A program made the translations under genes and the position numbers. A DNA stretch of 14,891 nucleotides from an uncultured Oscillospiraceae bacterium (lineage in GTDB: Bacteria > Bacillota > Clostridia > Oscillospirales > Oscillospiraceae): the NCBI GenBank assembly GCA_900758315.1, contig CAAERF010000170.1:1-14891 (forward strand). Direction: 5' to 3'. The notes beneath the pieces are model-generated. The model worked only from the letters and a program-made list of their open reading frames with translations. It made no database searches and was not told the DNA's origin. Positions within the stretch are counted from its first letter, which is position 1. Every line of letters starts with the position of its first letter. Shown here in pieces: positions 1 to 7,322 of the stretch.

Positions 1-241
1 GAGAGTGCCTGTGGAAAAAAGAATGAAAAATCAATCTGGCAAAAACCTGTAAAAAGGGCGTCAGAAACGAAAAGAAGGGCGTGATTTTGCTATTTTTTAA
101 TATAATTTAAATAACTGGTTAAAGATCGAAAAAAGGTTGGTATATCAGAAAAAAATGTGGAGTATAAAAGAACAGCTAAGTGACCATTTAAGTTAAGTCA
201 ACAAATAAAATTGTGCAAAATGACGAAAACATAAAATGAGG
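1..241. other. AT-rich upstream intergenic stretch
   Basis: This AT-rich stretch shows no convincing gene on either strand and no recognisable tail of an upstream gene. It contains a TATAAT at 101-106, but no reasonable -35 element lies at the proper distance. A small ACAA-N6-TTGT dyad (201-214) is present but too short to call an operator. Together with the promoter and leader that follow, it makes a 527-bp non-coding region ahead of adhE1, which would suit several regulator sites. I cannot name one. Confidence 0.6.
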
Positions 242-271
242 TTGACAAAACGGACTAAAATCCGTTAATAT
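242..271 (+). promoter_or_regulatory. Probable sigma-A promoter of adhE1 with a dyad operator in the spacer
   Basis: A perfect -35 hexamer TTGACA (242-247) is followed 18 bp later by TAATAT (266-271), in an AT-rich context; TTAATA (265-270) with a 17-bp spacer is the alternative -10. The spacer contains a perfect inverted repeat, AACGGA (249-254) - N6 - TCCGTT (261-266), reaching into the -10. A protein bound there would block RNA polymerase, so a repressor operator is a reasonable inference. The regulator is unknown; the dyad does not match the TTGTTAA-N4-TTAACAA pattern expected for Rex, the usual redox regulator of adhE. Transcription would start near 278, leaving a leader of about 240 nt. 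Confidence 0.6.
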
Positions 272-278
272 AAATGGC

Positions 279-517
279 GAAGGATGTGCGAATTGACGAG
301 ACCCGACGCGGCGGGGGTAAGAGACCGTTTGCCGGGAATTTCAAGTCGTTTCCGAACGGGATGCTATCCCGAATACGATCAATCATACATAAACAGTTTT
401 AAGAAAGAAGAATTCTTCGAACGAACGGTTTTTGGTTGATTTTTTTAGTACGTCGGTTGATTGACTGAAGAAGTCAGTTGATTGATAAATGCCAATGTAA
501 ACAAAGCATATAGTGAA
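279..517 (+). promoter_or_regulatory. Long, potentially structured 5' leader RNA of adhE1
   Basis: The sequence between the predicted start site and the ribosome binding site can form several helices. The largest is a 12-bp pairing of 320-331 with 422-433 (nine Watson-Crick and three G-U pairs). Inside it is a hairpin with stem CGGGAT/ATCCCG (357-362 with 366-371, loop GCT), closed further out by TCGT/ACGA (346-349 with 375-378). There is also a 12-bp palindrome GAAGAATTCTTC (407-418). A run of seven T (440-446) follows the long helix after a few bases. Downstream, TGACT/AGTCA (462-466 with 472-476) forms another small hairpin, and ATCAATCA (378-385) can pair with TGATTGAT (479-486). I do not recognise a known riboswitch class. 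A regulatory leader is inferred from foldability alone. Confidence 0.4.
434..483 (+). repeat. Three GGTTGATT-type direct repeats, 21 bp apart
   Basis: GGTTGATT occurs at 434-441 and 455-462, and AGTTGATT at 476-483. The spacing is exactly 21 bp each time, two turns of B-form DNA. The second and third copies share a longer core, TC(G/A)GTTGATTGA (453-464 and 474-485). The array lies within the transcribed leader, just upstream of the adhE1 ribosome binding site. It may be a protein-binding array or simply part of the leader RNA fold. Confidence 0.5.
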
Positions 518-527
518 AGGGGACATT

Positions 528-3254
528 ATGGCAGAAAAGAAAATCGTTGACAAGATTGATTCCGCAGCAGCCCTGGAAGCAAAGCTTCCTGAAATTAGAG
601 CCGCTCAAGCAGAGTTCGCTGAGTTCACTCAGGAACAGGTCGACAAAATCTGCGAAGCAGCAGCCCTGGCCGCTGACAAGATGCGGATCCCGCTGGCAAA
701 GATGGCTCATGAAGAGACCGGCGCTGGCATCGTGGTCGACAAGATCACCAAGAACAACTATGCTGCAGAGCATATTTGGAACCATATGCGCCACGCTAAG
801 ACCTGCGGCGTGATCGAAGAGAACAAGTCCTTCGGCACCAAGCGCGTTGCTTCCCCCGTGGGCATCATCGGCGGCGTTATCCCGACCACCAACCCCACCT
901 CCACCACTATCTTCAAGATCCTGATCTCCCTGAAGACCAGAAACGGCATCATCATCAGCCCGCATCCCAAGGCTAAGAAGTGCACCGTCAGAGCTGCTCA
1001 GATCATGAAGGAAGCTGCTGAGCTGGCTGGCCTGCCCAAGAACGTCATCACCTGGATCGAAGAGCCTTCTCTGGACCTGACCGCTCTGCTGATGAAGGAA
1101 GTTGACCTGATCTTGGCTACCGGCGGCGAAGGCATGGTTCGTTCCGCTTACTCCTCCGGCACCCCGGCAATCGGCGTTGGCCCCGGTAACTGTAACGTTA
1201 TCATCGACGACACCTGCGACATCCGCACTGCCGTTGCTTCCATCATCCACTCCAAGACCTTCGATAACGGCATGATCTGCGCTACCGAACAGCACGTCAC
1301 TGTTCTGGAGAGCATCTATGACAAGGTCAAGCAGGAATTCGCTAACAGCCGCTGCTACTTCCTGAACAAGGACGAGGCTGACAAGGTTGCTAAGGTCTTC
1401 TTCAATGCTAAGACTCACGGTGTTAACGCCAACGCTTTCGGCCGCAGCGTGCTGCAGCTGGCAGAGATGGCTGGCATCACTGTTCCCACCAACACCAAGG
1501 TCATGATCTTCGAGACCGACGACACCAGCCATGACAACGCATGGGCAAACGAAAAGCTGTGCCCGCTGCTCGGTATGTACAAGGCTAAGGACTTCGACGA
1601 AGCCATGGACATCTGCGCTAAGCTGGTTTATGAAGGCGGCGCTGGCCACACTGCAGCAATGTACTGTGATCCCACTGAGGAAGACAAGATCAACAGATTC
1701 GCACTGCGCATGAAGGCTGCTCGTATCCTGATCAACACCCCGACCTGCTTCGGTGGTATCGGCGATCTGTACAACTTCGACATCGCTCCGTCCCTGACTC
1801 TGGGCCCGGGCTCCTGGGGCAAGTCCTCCTTCGCAGGCCAGACCAACTATGGCAACCTGCTGAACATCAAGACTGTCGCCATCAGAAAAGAAAACCTGCT
1901 GTGGCTGCAGCTGCCCAAGAAGGTTTACTTCAAGCAGGGTTGCACTCCCGTCGCTCTGAAGGAACTGTACGAAGTCTATGGCTTCAAGAGAGCTTTCTTC
2001 ATCACCGACGCTGTCCTGTTCAAACTCGGCGCTATCGACAAGATGAAGGAACAGCTGGAAGCCAATGGCATCATGACCGCTGAATTCTTCGACATCCGTG
2101 TCGACCCGCAGATTCAGGACGCTATGAAGGGCCTGCCCAAGATGCACGAGTTCGAGCCCGATGTCATCATCGCTGTCGGCGGCGGTTCCGCAATCGATAC
2201 CGCTAAGATCATGTGGATCATGTATGAGCATCCCGAAGAGAAGTTCCTGGATATGGCTCATGTCTTCATCGATATCCGTAAGAGAGTCCGCTTCCTGCCG
2301 CAGATGGGCAAGAAGGCCAAGCTGGTCTGCATCCCCACCACTGCTGGTACTGGTTCCGAATGTACTCCCTTCACCATCATCTCTGACGCTAACACCGGCA
2401 TGAAGTGGCCCATCATCGGCTACGAAATGATGCCCGAAATGGCTGTCATCGATGCTGATAACATGATGAACCTGCCTCCCAAGGCTACCCAGGCTTCCGG
2501 CTACGACGTGCTGACCCACGCTGTCGAGGCTTATGTCTCCCTGCTGGCAACCGACTACACCAACGGTTTCGCAAAGACCGCTTCCAAGCTGGTCTTCGAA
2601 TATCTGCCCAGAGCATATCATAACGGCGCTAAGGATCCCGAGGCTCGTGAAAAGATGGCTGACGCATCTGCAATCGCTGGTATCGCATTTGCTAACGCAT
2701 TCCTGGGCATCAACCACTCCCTGTCCCACAAGATCGGCGGCTGGTTCCACATTCCGCACGGTACTGCAAACGCTCTGATGTTCACCACCGTTTGTAAGTT
2801 CAATGCACAGCGCACCCCGACCAAGATGGGCACCTTCTCCCAGTACAAGTATCCGCAGGCCTTCGAGCGCTATGTTGAGCTGGCTGAATACTGTGGCTTC
2901 AAGGGCAAGGATGACGAAGAGACCTTCGCAAACTGGATTCAGGCTGCTGAAGACCTGAAGAAGGAAGTTGACATTCCCGAGACCGTTCAGGATTGGGGCG
3001 TTGACGAGAAGGAATTCCTGGCTGTCGTCGACAACATGGCTGAATGGGCATTCCATGACGCTTGCACCGGCTGCAACCCCGTCTATCCGACCTTCGAAGA
3101 ACTGAAGGAATGCTATCTGCGCGCTTACTATGGCGACAAGACCTTCGAGAAGCTGTATGCTGGCCAGAAGATCACTGTCGACGTGCCGCTTGACAGACAT
3201 GCTGATACTCCTGTCATTCCGCTGGATCCGGCTATGAAGGGCGGTTTCATGTAA
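528..3254 (+). CDS. adhE: Bifunctional acetaldehyde-CoA / alcohol dehydrogenase, complete (adhE1)
   Basis: This cytoplasmic enzyme reduces acetyl-CoA to acetaldehyde and then to ethanol, using two NADH, to dispose of fermentation electrons. The 908-aa product has both classic halves. The N-terminal CoA-acylating aldehyde dehydrogenase (about 1-445) carries the catalytic Cys251 in DNGMICATEQ. The C-terminal iron-dependent alcohol dehydrogenase (about 460-880) starts at LPKKVYFKQG and has the NAD motif GGGSAID (551-557). It keeps the full metal set Asp660, His664, His734 and His744, by comparison with E. coli AdhE and FucO. ATG 528 is preferred over an in-frame GTG at 513 because AAAGGGG ends 5 nt upstream of it. 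The C-terminus extends past the usual end (about 881-908). No TTA, CTA or TCA codon occurs anywhere in frame, which suggests very high expression. AdhE proteins of this family assemble into spirosome filaments. Confidence 0.97.
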   Translation: MAEKKIVDKIDSAAALEAKLPEIRAAQAEFAEFTQEQVDKICEAAALAADKMRIPLAKMAHEETGAGIVVDKITKNNYAAEHIWNHMRHAKTCGVIEENKSFGTKRVASPVGIIGGVIPTTNPTSTTIFKILISLKTRNGIIISPHPKAKKCTVRAAQIMKEAAELAGLPKNVITWIEEPSLDLTALLMKEVDLILATGGEGMVRSAYSSGTPAIGVGPGNCNVIIDDTCDIRTAVASIIHSKTFDNGMICATEQHVTVLESIYDKVKQEFANSRCYFLNKDEADKVAKVFFNAKTHGVNANAFGRSVLQLAEMAGITVPTNTKVMIFETDDTSHDNAWANEKLCPLLGMYKAKDFDEAMDICAKLVYEGGAGHTAAMYCDPTEEDKINRFALRMKAARILINTPTCFGGIGDLYNFDIAPSLTLGPGSWGKSSFAGQTNYGNLLNIKTVAIRKENLLWLQLPKKVYFKQGCTPVALKELYEVYGFKRAFFITDAVLFKLGAIDKMKEQLEANGIMTAEFFDIRVDPQIQDAMKGLPKMHEFEPDVIIAVGGGSAIDTAKIMWIMYEHPEEKFLDMAHVFIDIRKRVRFLPQMGKKAKLVCIPTTAGTGSECTPFTIISDANTGMKWPIIGYEMMPEMAVIDADNMMNLPPKATQASGYDVLTHAVEAYVSLLATDYTNGFAKTASKLVFEYLPRAYHNGAKDPEAREKMADASAIAGIAFANAFLGINHSLSHKIGGWFHIPHGTANALMFTTVCKFNAQRTPTKMGTFSQYKYPQAFERYVELAEYCGFKGKDDEETFANWIQAAEDLKKEVDIPETVQDWGVDEKEFLAVVDNMAEWAFHDACTGCNPVYPTFEELKECYLRAYYGDKTFEKLYAGQKITVDVPLDRHADTPVIPLDPAMKGGFM

Positions 3255-3274
3255 TAAAGTCCAAGTGGTGTTTA

Positions 3275-3298
3275 CTTAAACTCGCTTAAACTTTAAAG
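3275..3298 (+). repeat. CTTAAACT tandem pair plus CTTTAAAG palindrome
   Basis: CTTAAACT occurs at 3275-3282 and again at 3285-3292, 10 bp (one helical turn) apart, running into the palindrome CTTTAAAG (3291-3298). It lies in the AT-rich gap after adhE1, just ahead of TAATAT (3308-3313), which might be a weak -10 for the next gene. No good -35 accompanies it. It may be a binding site or chance AT-rich sequence. Confidence 0.25.
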
Positions 3299-3323
3299 AA
3301 GCCGATGTAATATCGTAATTAAG

Positions 3324-3358
3324 GTGCGAGCCGAGACCTTTGCGGTATCGGCTCGCAC
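3324..3358 (+). promoter_or_regulatory. Strong intercistronic hairpin without a T tract
   Basis: GTGCGAGCCGA (3324-3334) and TCGGCTCGCAC (3348-3358) form an 11-bp perfect stem. Past a G-A mismatch it continues with three more pairs (3336-3338 with 3344-3346) around a 5-nt loop. What follows, ACGATTACTATCTGG, has no T tract, so it is not a standard intrinsic terminator. It sits 17 nt before the ribosome binding site of the next gene. Plausible roles are protecting the 3' end of adhE1 mRNA from exonucleases, partial termination, or mRNA processing that would set different levels of the two products. The dyad is directly visible; the role is inferred. Confidence 0.6.
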
Positions 3359-3385
3359 GATTACTATCTGGGCTAGGAGGCACGA

Positions 3386-4333
3386 ATGAAAAAACTGAGA
3401 ATTCCTAAGAAGGTTTATTTTAAAAGAGGTTGTACTCCGGTCGCCCTGCGGGAGATGCATGAGGTATACGGACTTCAGAAGGCATTTCTGATTACGAATT
3501 CCGATATCTATCGTAAGGGCGTGGCAGATCCTGTCGATCAGTGCCTGAAAAAATCTGGACTTCACACCTGCGAGTTCTTCACGCTGGAAGCACAGCCCAC
3601 CATCGAGAACCTGAAATCCGGTCTGCAGAAAATGGACGAATTTGAGCCTGACCTGATTGTCGGTATCGGTGACACCGAAGCACTGAGTGCTGCGAAGATC
3701 ATGTGGCTGATGTATGAGAATCCGGATCTTGATGTTGCTGCGCTGGCCGCTGGTGGAGAATATCCCCAGATGGGCACCAAGGCAAAGCTGGTTCTGGTCA
3801 CGACAGCTGTCGAGGCTGGTTGTGAGTGTACCCCCTATGCAGAAGTGGTTGATGCCGGTAAGAAGATTTGCCTGAACAGCTATAATCTGCTTCCGGAAAT
3901 GGCAGTCATTGATGCTGATTACACTGATGGTCTGTCTGGTGCCGAGTTCAAGAAGGGTGCCCTCCAGGCACTCAAGAACGCAATCGCTGCGCTGGTTGTG
4001 CCTGAGGTCAATGATTATGCAAAGGGCTACGCAAGAGATGCTGTGCGGATCGTTTTTGAAAATCTGGCAAACGTGATGGCTGATCCTGCCAAGGATCCCG
4101 TTGGATGCGAGAATCTGCTGAATGCTGCTACTCTGGCAGGCATGGCTTATGCTTGCGCAGTGCAGGATGGTGCTCCGGTGGATGAAGCTAAGACCGTCGA
4201 AGAGCTGATCTCTGGCGCAGCTGACAAGACTGCTCTGGTCGAGCTGGCTGTTGACTGCGGCCTTGGTGACAAGACTGAGTACAATATGATCAAGAACGTG
4301 TCCGAAGAATGCAAAAAGGTGGCTGCTCTGTAA
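3386..4333 (+). CDS. Stand-alone, metal-ligand-less iron-ADH-like protein (probable pseudoenzyme)
   Basis: The 315-aa product matches the alcohol-dehydrogenase half of AdhE1 from the domain linker onward (IPKKVYFKRGCTPVALRE, compare AdhE1 about 462-479), and is closer to AdhE1 than to the second AdhE. Residues 83-108 keep the scaffold (MDEFEPD, AAKIMWLMYE), but the NAD motif GGGSAID has become GDTEALS and TTAGTGSE has become TTAVEAGCE. The Asp and His of AdhE1 DVLTH align with Gln and Asn (about 194-198). The segment with the other two histidines is missing: the match jumps from AGMAYACAV (251-259) to LVELAVDCGL (284-293), and the protein ends near 315. No frameshift or stop interrupts the gene, and AGGAGG lies 5 nt before ATG. 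It looks maintained but unable to bind iron. Roles such as regulating AdhE assembly are guesses. A decaying duplicate is the alternative. Confidence 0.85.
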   Translation: MKKLRIPKKVYFKRGCTPVALREMHEVYGLQKAFLITNSDIYRKGVADPVDQCLKKSGLHTCEFFTLEAQPTIENLKSGLQKMDEFEPDLIVGIGDTEALSAAKIMWLMYENPDLDVAALAAGGEYPQMGTKAKLVLVTTAVEAGCECTPYAEVVDAGKKICLNSYNLLPEMAVIDADYTDGLSGAEFKKGALQALKNAIAALVVPEVNDYAKGYARDAVRIVFENLANVMADPAKDPVGCENLLNAATLAGMAYACAVQDGAPVDEAKTVEELISGAADKTALVELAVDCGLGDKTEYNMIKNVSEECKKVAAL

Positions 4334-4380
4334 TTATAGAAGAGATTATCAGTCATTATTGCATGTGAGAACATAATCGG

Positions 4381-4421
4381 AGACTGCCTCGTAGCAAAAC
4401 TGCTGCGCGGCAGTCTTTTTT
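4381..4421 (+). terminator. Intrinsic terminator after the adhE1 unit
   Basis: AGACTGCC (4381-4388) pairs with GGCAGTCT (4409-4416). Beyond one mismatch the helix continues (4390-4395 with 4402-4407). A run of six T (4416-4421) follows. This is a textbook rho-independent terminator 47 nt after the preceding stop codon, so adhE1 and the pseudoenzyme gene form one unit separate from the second adhE. Confidence 0.9.
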
Positions 4422-4531
4422 GTCGTTGCCGGCATGTCTGCGCGAAAAATGCGCTGGAATAAGTCAAAACCTTCTGTGATAGACTAAATGCAATCACTGT
4501 GCAAGAGGGAAGAAACAGGAGGCGAGCGCGC

Positions 4532-7171
4532 ATGACGAATAAAATGACTGTTGAAGAGTTGCAGGCTGAGATTGCCAAACTTCGAAAGGCGCAGGAAATC
4601 TTTGCGACTTATTCGCAGCAGCAGGTTGATGCAATTTTCCGCGCCGCGGCGATGGCGGGCAGTCGGCAGGGGATGGCGTTGGCAAAGCTGGCCATTGAGG
4701 AGACCGGCATGGGCGTTTTAGAGGATAAAGTGCTCAAAAACCAATATGCGGCGGAATTCGTGTACCATAAGTATAAGGACAGCAGGACCTGCGGCATGGT
4801 AGAGGAGGATACCGCTTTTGGCATCAGGAAAATTGCGGAGCCGATCGGCGTTATCGGCGCGATTGTCCCGGTCACCAACCCCACCTCCACTGCGATCTTC
4901 AAGATTCTGCTCTGCCTCAAGACCAGAAACGCAATCCTCATCAGTCCGCATCCCGGCGCAAAGAAATGTACTTGTGAAGCGGCCCGCGTGCTGGCTGAAG
5001 CAGCTTACGCGGCGGGTGCGCCGGATGGCATCATCGCCTGTATCGAGGAACCTACCATGGAACTGGCCCAAGCTGCTATGGCATCAGTCGATACCATTCT
5101 GGCAACCGGCGGTCCCGGCCTGATTAAGGCCGCGTACTCCTCCGGCACGCCTGCCATCGGAGCGGGTTCCGGCAACTGTCCCTCCGTTGTGGACGAAACG
5201 GCTGATATTCGGGATGCGGTTTACTCCACCCTCCACTCGAAAACCTTTGATAACGGCATGATCTGTTCTTCGGAGCAGTCCATGATTGTCGTTGGCGACG
5301 ACAATTACCAGCGGGTGAAGGAGGAGTTTGACAGATGGAATGCGCATATTCTGACTGCCGGGGAGCTGGAAAAAGTGAGGCCACTGATTCTGGATGCCAG
5401 TGGCGCGGTTTCCCAGGCGATCATCGGACAGAAGGCGGCAGATATTGCACGACTAGCGGGCTTTGAAGTGCCAGAAAAGACCAGAATTTTGATCGGGGAG
5501 GTCACTTCCACTGGCCCAGAAGAACCCTTCGCCCATGAAAAACTATCCCCACTGCTGGCCCTGTACAAAGCGCCCACCTTTAAGAAAGCGGTGGAACTGG
5601 CAGGTCAGCTGATCCGGGGTGGCGGACTCGGCCATACCACCGGGCTGTGGATCAATCCTCAGCAGGAGGAAAACATCAAGATGTGGGCGGCCAAAATGAA
5701 AACATGTCGCCTGGTCATCAACAGCCCCACTTCCCAGGGAGCCATCGGCGATCTCTACAACTTCGGCCTGTCACCCTCGCTGACGCTGGGCTGCGGTTCC
5801 TGGGGCGGCAACAGTTGTTCCGCCAATATCGGCCCAGAACACCTGCTCAATATCAAAACAGTTGCCGAACGGCGAGAGAATATGTTGGGGCTTCGTCTGC
5901 CCCAAAAGGTATACTTCAAAAAGGGCTGTATGCCTGTGGCCCTGCGGGAGTTGAAGGAGGAGTACGGGTGCGGGCGAGTGTTCGTCATTACGGACCACTT
6001 TTTGTACAGGAACGGAAAAGCCGGTCCCGTGCTGAAGCAGCTGGAGCAGATGGGGATACCATATGCCAGTTTCTACGACCTCGGCCCGGAGCCCACGTTA
6101 CAGTCCGTTCGGAAGGGCCTGACCGCGTTGGAAAAATTCCAGCCTGATGGAATCATCGGAGTGGGCGGTGGCTCGGCGTTGGACGCGGCAAAGCTGATGT
6201 GGTATGCCTATGAGCATCCCGAGACCGTGTGGGAGGATCTGGCGGCGCCTTTTTTAGATGTGCGCAAAAAAATCTGCAAGTCCACGCCGAGTGGGAAGAA
6301 GTCGGTCTTTTTTGCCATCGCGACGACTGCCGGTACCGGTTCCGAGAACACGCCATATGCCACGATCACCGACGAGACTACTGAGAGAAAGTGGGTGATG
6401 ACAGACTATGCACTGCTGCCCACCGTCTCTATTGTGGATGTGGAAAATATGGCGGACATGCCCAAAGGACTGACCCGCACGGCGGGAATCGGTGTTCTGT
6501 CCCACGCGCTGGACGCCTATGTCTCGCTGTACGCATCCGACTACACCGATGGCTTTGCCATGATCGCCAGCCGAACGGTGTTTCGTTACCTGCCCCGGGC
6601 CTACGAAAAACTGAACGGGGACATGGAGGCGCGAACCAGGATGGCGGATGCTTCCGCGCTGGCCGGGATTGCTATTGCAAATGCGTTTCCGGGCCTGACC
6701 CACTCCATGGCGCATGAGCTGAGCACATGGCATCACCTGCCCTGGGGCCTGTCCAATGCGCTGGTGATGCTGGAGGTCATGGACTATAACGCCCAGAAGG
6801 TGCCGGAAAAGATGGGAACGCTCTCCCAGTACCGGTATCCCCACGCCCGCGAGCGCTATGGAGAGCTGGCGGCATTCTGCGGGTTCGGCGGTCGGACGGT
6901 GGATGAATCCTATGAGGCGCTGTACCGGAAGGTGGCGGAGTTGAAGGAGACCATTGAGATCTATCCGGCGATTCAGGAATATGGCATCGAGGAAGCCTAT
7001 TTTCTGGATACCCTGGACGCCATGACCGAAGCGGCGTGGAAGGACCAGTGTACCGGCTGCAACCCGGTCTATCCACTGGTGACAGAGGTGCGGGAGCTGT
7101 ATCTGCGCAGTTACTACGGCGCGGACAAGTACGCGGAGCTGAAACAGAACGAAATCGGGACGATTTTTTGA
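4532..7171 (+). CDS. Second AdhE-type fusion with incomplete iron site in the ADH half
   Basis: The 879-aa product spans the full AdhE architecture. The CoA-acylating aldehyde dehydrogenase half (about 1-440) has [11 protein letters not shown] and catalytic Cys245 in [10 protein letters not shown]. The iron-ADH half (about 455-870) keeps GGGSALD (545-551) and TTAGTGSE (598-605). Two of four expected iron ligands are changed: the Asp of the DxxxH motif is Gly654 (GIGVLSH), and the last ligand His of HIPHG is Trp738 (HLPWG). His658 and His728 remain, and so does the active-site-type His735. By family knowledge this should weaken or abolish iron-dependent aldehyde reduction, leaving mainly acyl-CoA/aldehyde chemistry. 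The substrate may differ from acetyl-CoA. ATG 4532 follows AGGAGG (4517-4522) by 9 nt; no strong promoter is visible ahead. Codon use is less biased than in adhE1 (CTA occurs), suggesting lower expression. Confidence 0.93.
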   Translation: MTNKMTVEELQAEIAKLRKAQEIFATYSQQQVDAIFRAAAMAGSRQGMALAKLAIEETGMGVLEDKVLKNQYAAEFVYHKYKDSRTCGMVEEDTAFGIRKIAEPIGVIGAIVPVTNPTSTAIFKILLCLKTRNAILISPHPGAKKCTCEAARVLAEAAYAAGAPDGIIACIEEPTMELAQAAMASVDTILATGGPGLIKAAYSSGTPAIGAGSGNCPSVVDETADIRDAVYSTLHSKTFDNGMICSSEQSMIVVGDDNYQRVKEEFDRWNAHILTAGELEKVRPLILDASGAVSQAIIGQKAADIARLAGFEVPEKTRILIGEVTSTGPEEPFAHEKLSPLLALYKAPTFKKAVELAGQLIRGGGLGHTTGLWINPQQEENIKMWAAKMKTCRLVINSPTSQGAIGDLYNFGLSPSLTLGCGSWGGNSCSANIGPEHLLNIKTVAERRENMLGLRLPQKVYFKKGCMPVALRELKEEYGCGRVFVITDHFLYRNGKAGPVLKQLEQMGIPYASFYDLGPEPTLQSVRKGLTALEKFQPDGIIGVGGGSALDAAKLMWYAYEHPETVWEDLAAPFLDVRKKICKSTPSGKKSVFFAIATTAGTGSENTPYATITDETTERKWVMTDYALLPTVSIVDVENMADMPKGLTRTAGIGVLSHALDAYVSLYASDYTDGFAMIASRTVFRYLPRAYEKLNGDMEARTRMADASALAGIAIANAFPGLTHSMAHELSTWHHLPWGLSNALVMLEVMDYNAQKVPEKMGTLSQYRYPHARERYGELAAFCGFGGRTVDESYEALYRKVAELKETIEIYPAIQEYGIEEAYFLDTLDAMTEAAWKDQCTGCNPVYPLVTEVRELYLRSYYGADKYAELKQNEIGTIF

Positions 7172-7173
7172 CC

Positions 7174-7198
7174 GGGACGGTGTAATGCCGTCCCTTTT
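7174..7198 (+). terminator. Intrinsic terminator after the second adhE
   Basis: GGGACGG (7174-7180) and CCGTCCC (7188-7194) form a perfect 7-bp stem with a 7-nt loop, followed by TTTTCT. It begins 2 nt after the TGA of the second adhE and ends that transcription unit. Confidence 0.85.
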
Positions 7199-7283
7199 CT
7201 GTGGGCAGGGCGTGCAAATCGGGAAAAAAGCAGTATGGGACGGTAAAAAACAGCTTCGTATACTCCCAAGAAGGGGGAATCTG

Positions 7284-7292
7284 TGTTATACT
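7284..7292 (+). promoter_or_regulatory. Extended -10 promoter ahead of thyX
   Basis: TGT-TATACT (7284-7292) is an extended -10 element. No good -35 lies 17 bp upstream, which extended -10 promoters tolerate. A second TATACT sits at 7259-7264. Transcription from the first would start near 7299, giving a leader of about 24 nt with AGGAGGG (7309-7315) in it. Confidence 0.5.
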
Positions 7293-7322
7293 GTGGAAAG
7301 CAGAAATGAGGAGGGACCTACC

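Noticed and set aside
1..527. Rex-type operator upstream of adhE1
   Set aside because: I searched by eye for TTGTTAA-N4-TTAACAA-like dyads; only partial half-sites such as GGTTAAAG were seen.
474..3200. A 908-codon open frame on the minus strand, opposite adhE1
   Set aside because: It is in exact codon register with adhE1 and exists because adhE1 avoids TTA, CTA and TCA. Its translation is low-complexity without recognisable domains, and it has no convincing start region.
4440..4454. Small GCGC hairpin after the adhE1-unit terminator
   Set aside because: Only four base pairs; too weak to assign a role.
7185..7322. N-terminal extension of thyX
   Set aside because: The frame stays open upstream but begins inside the terminator of the preceding gene. 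ATG 7323 has a strong ribosome binding site and matches the usual ThyX N-terminus.
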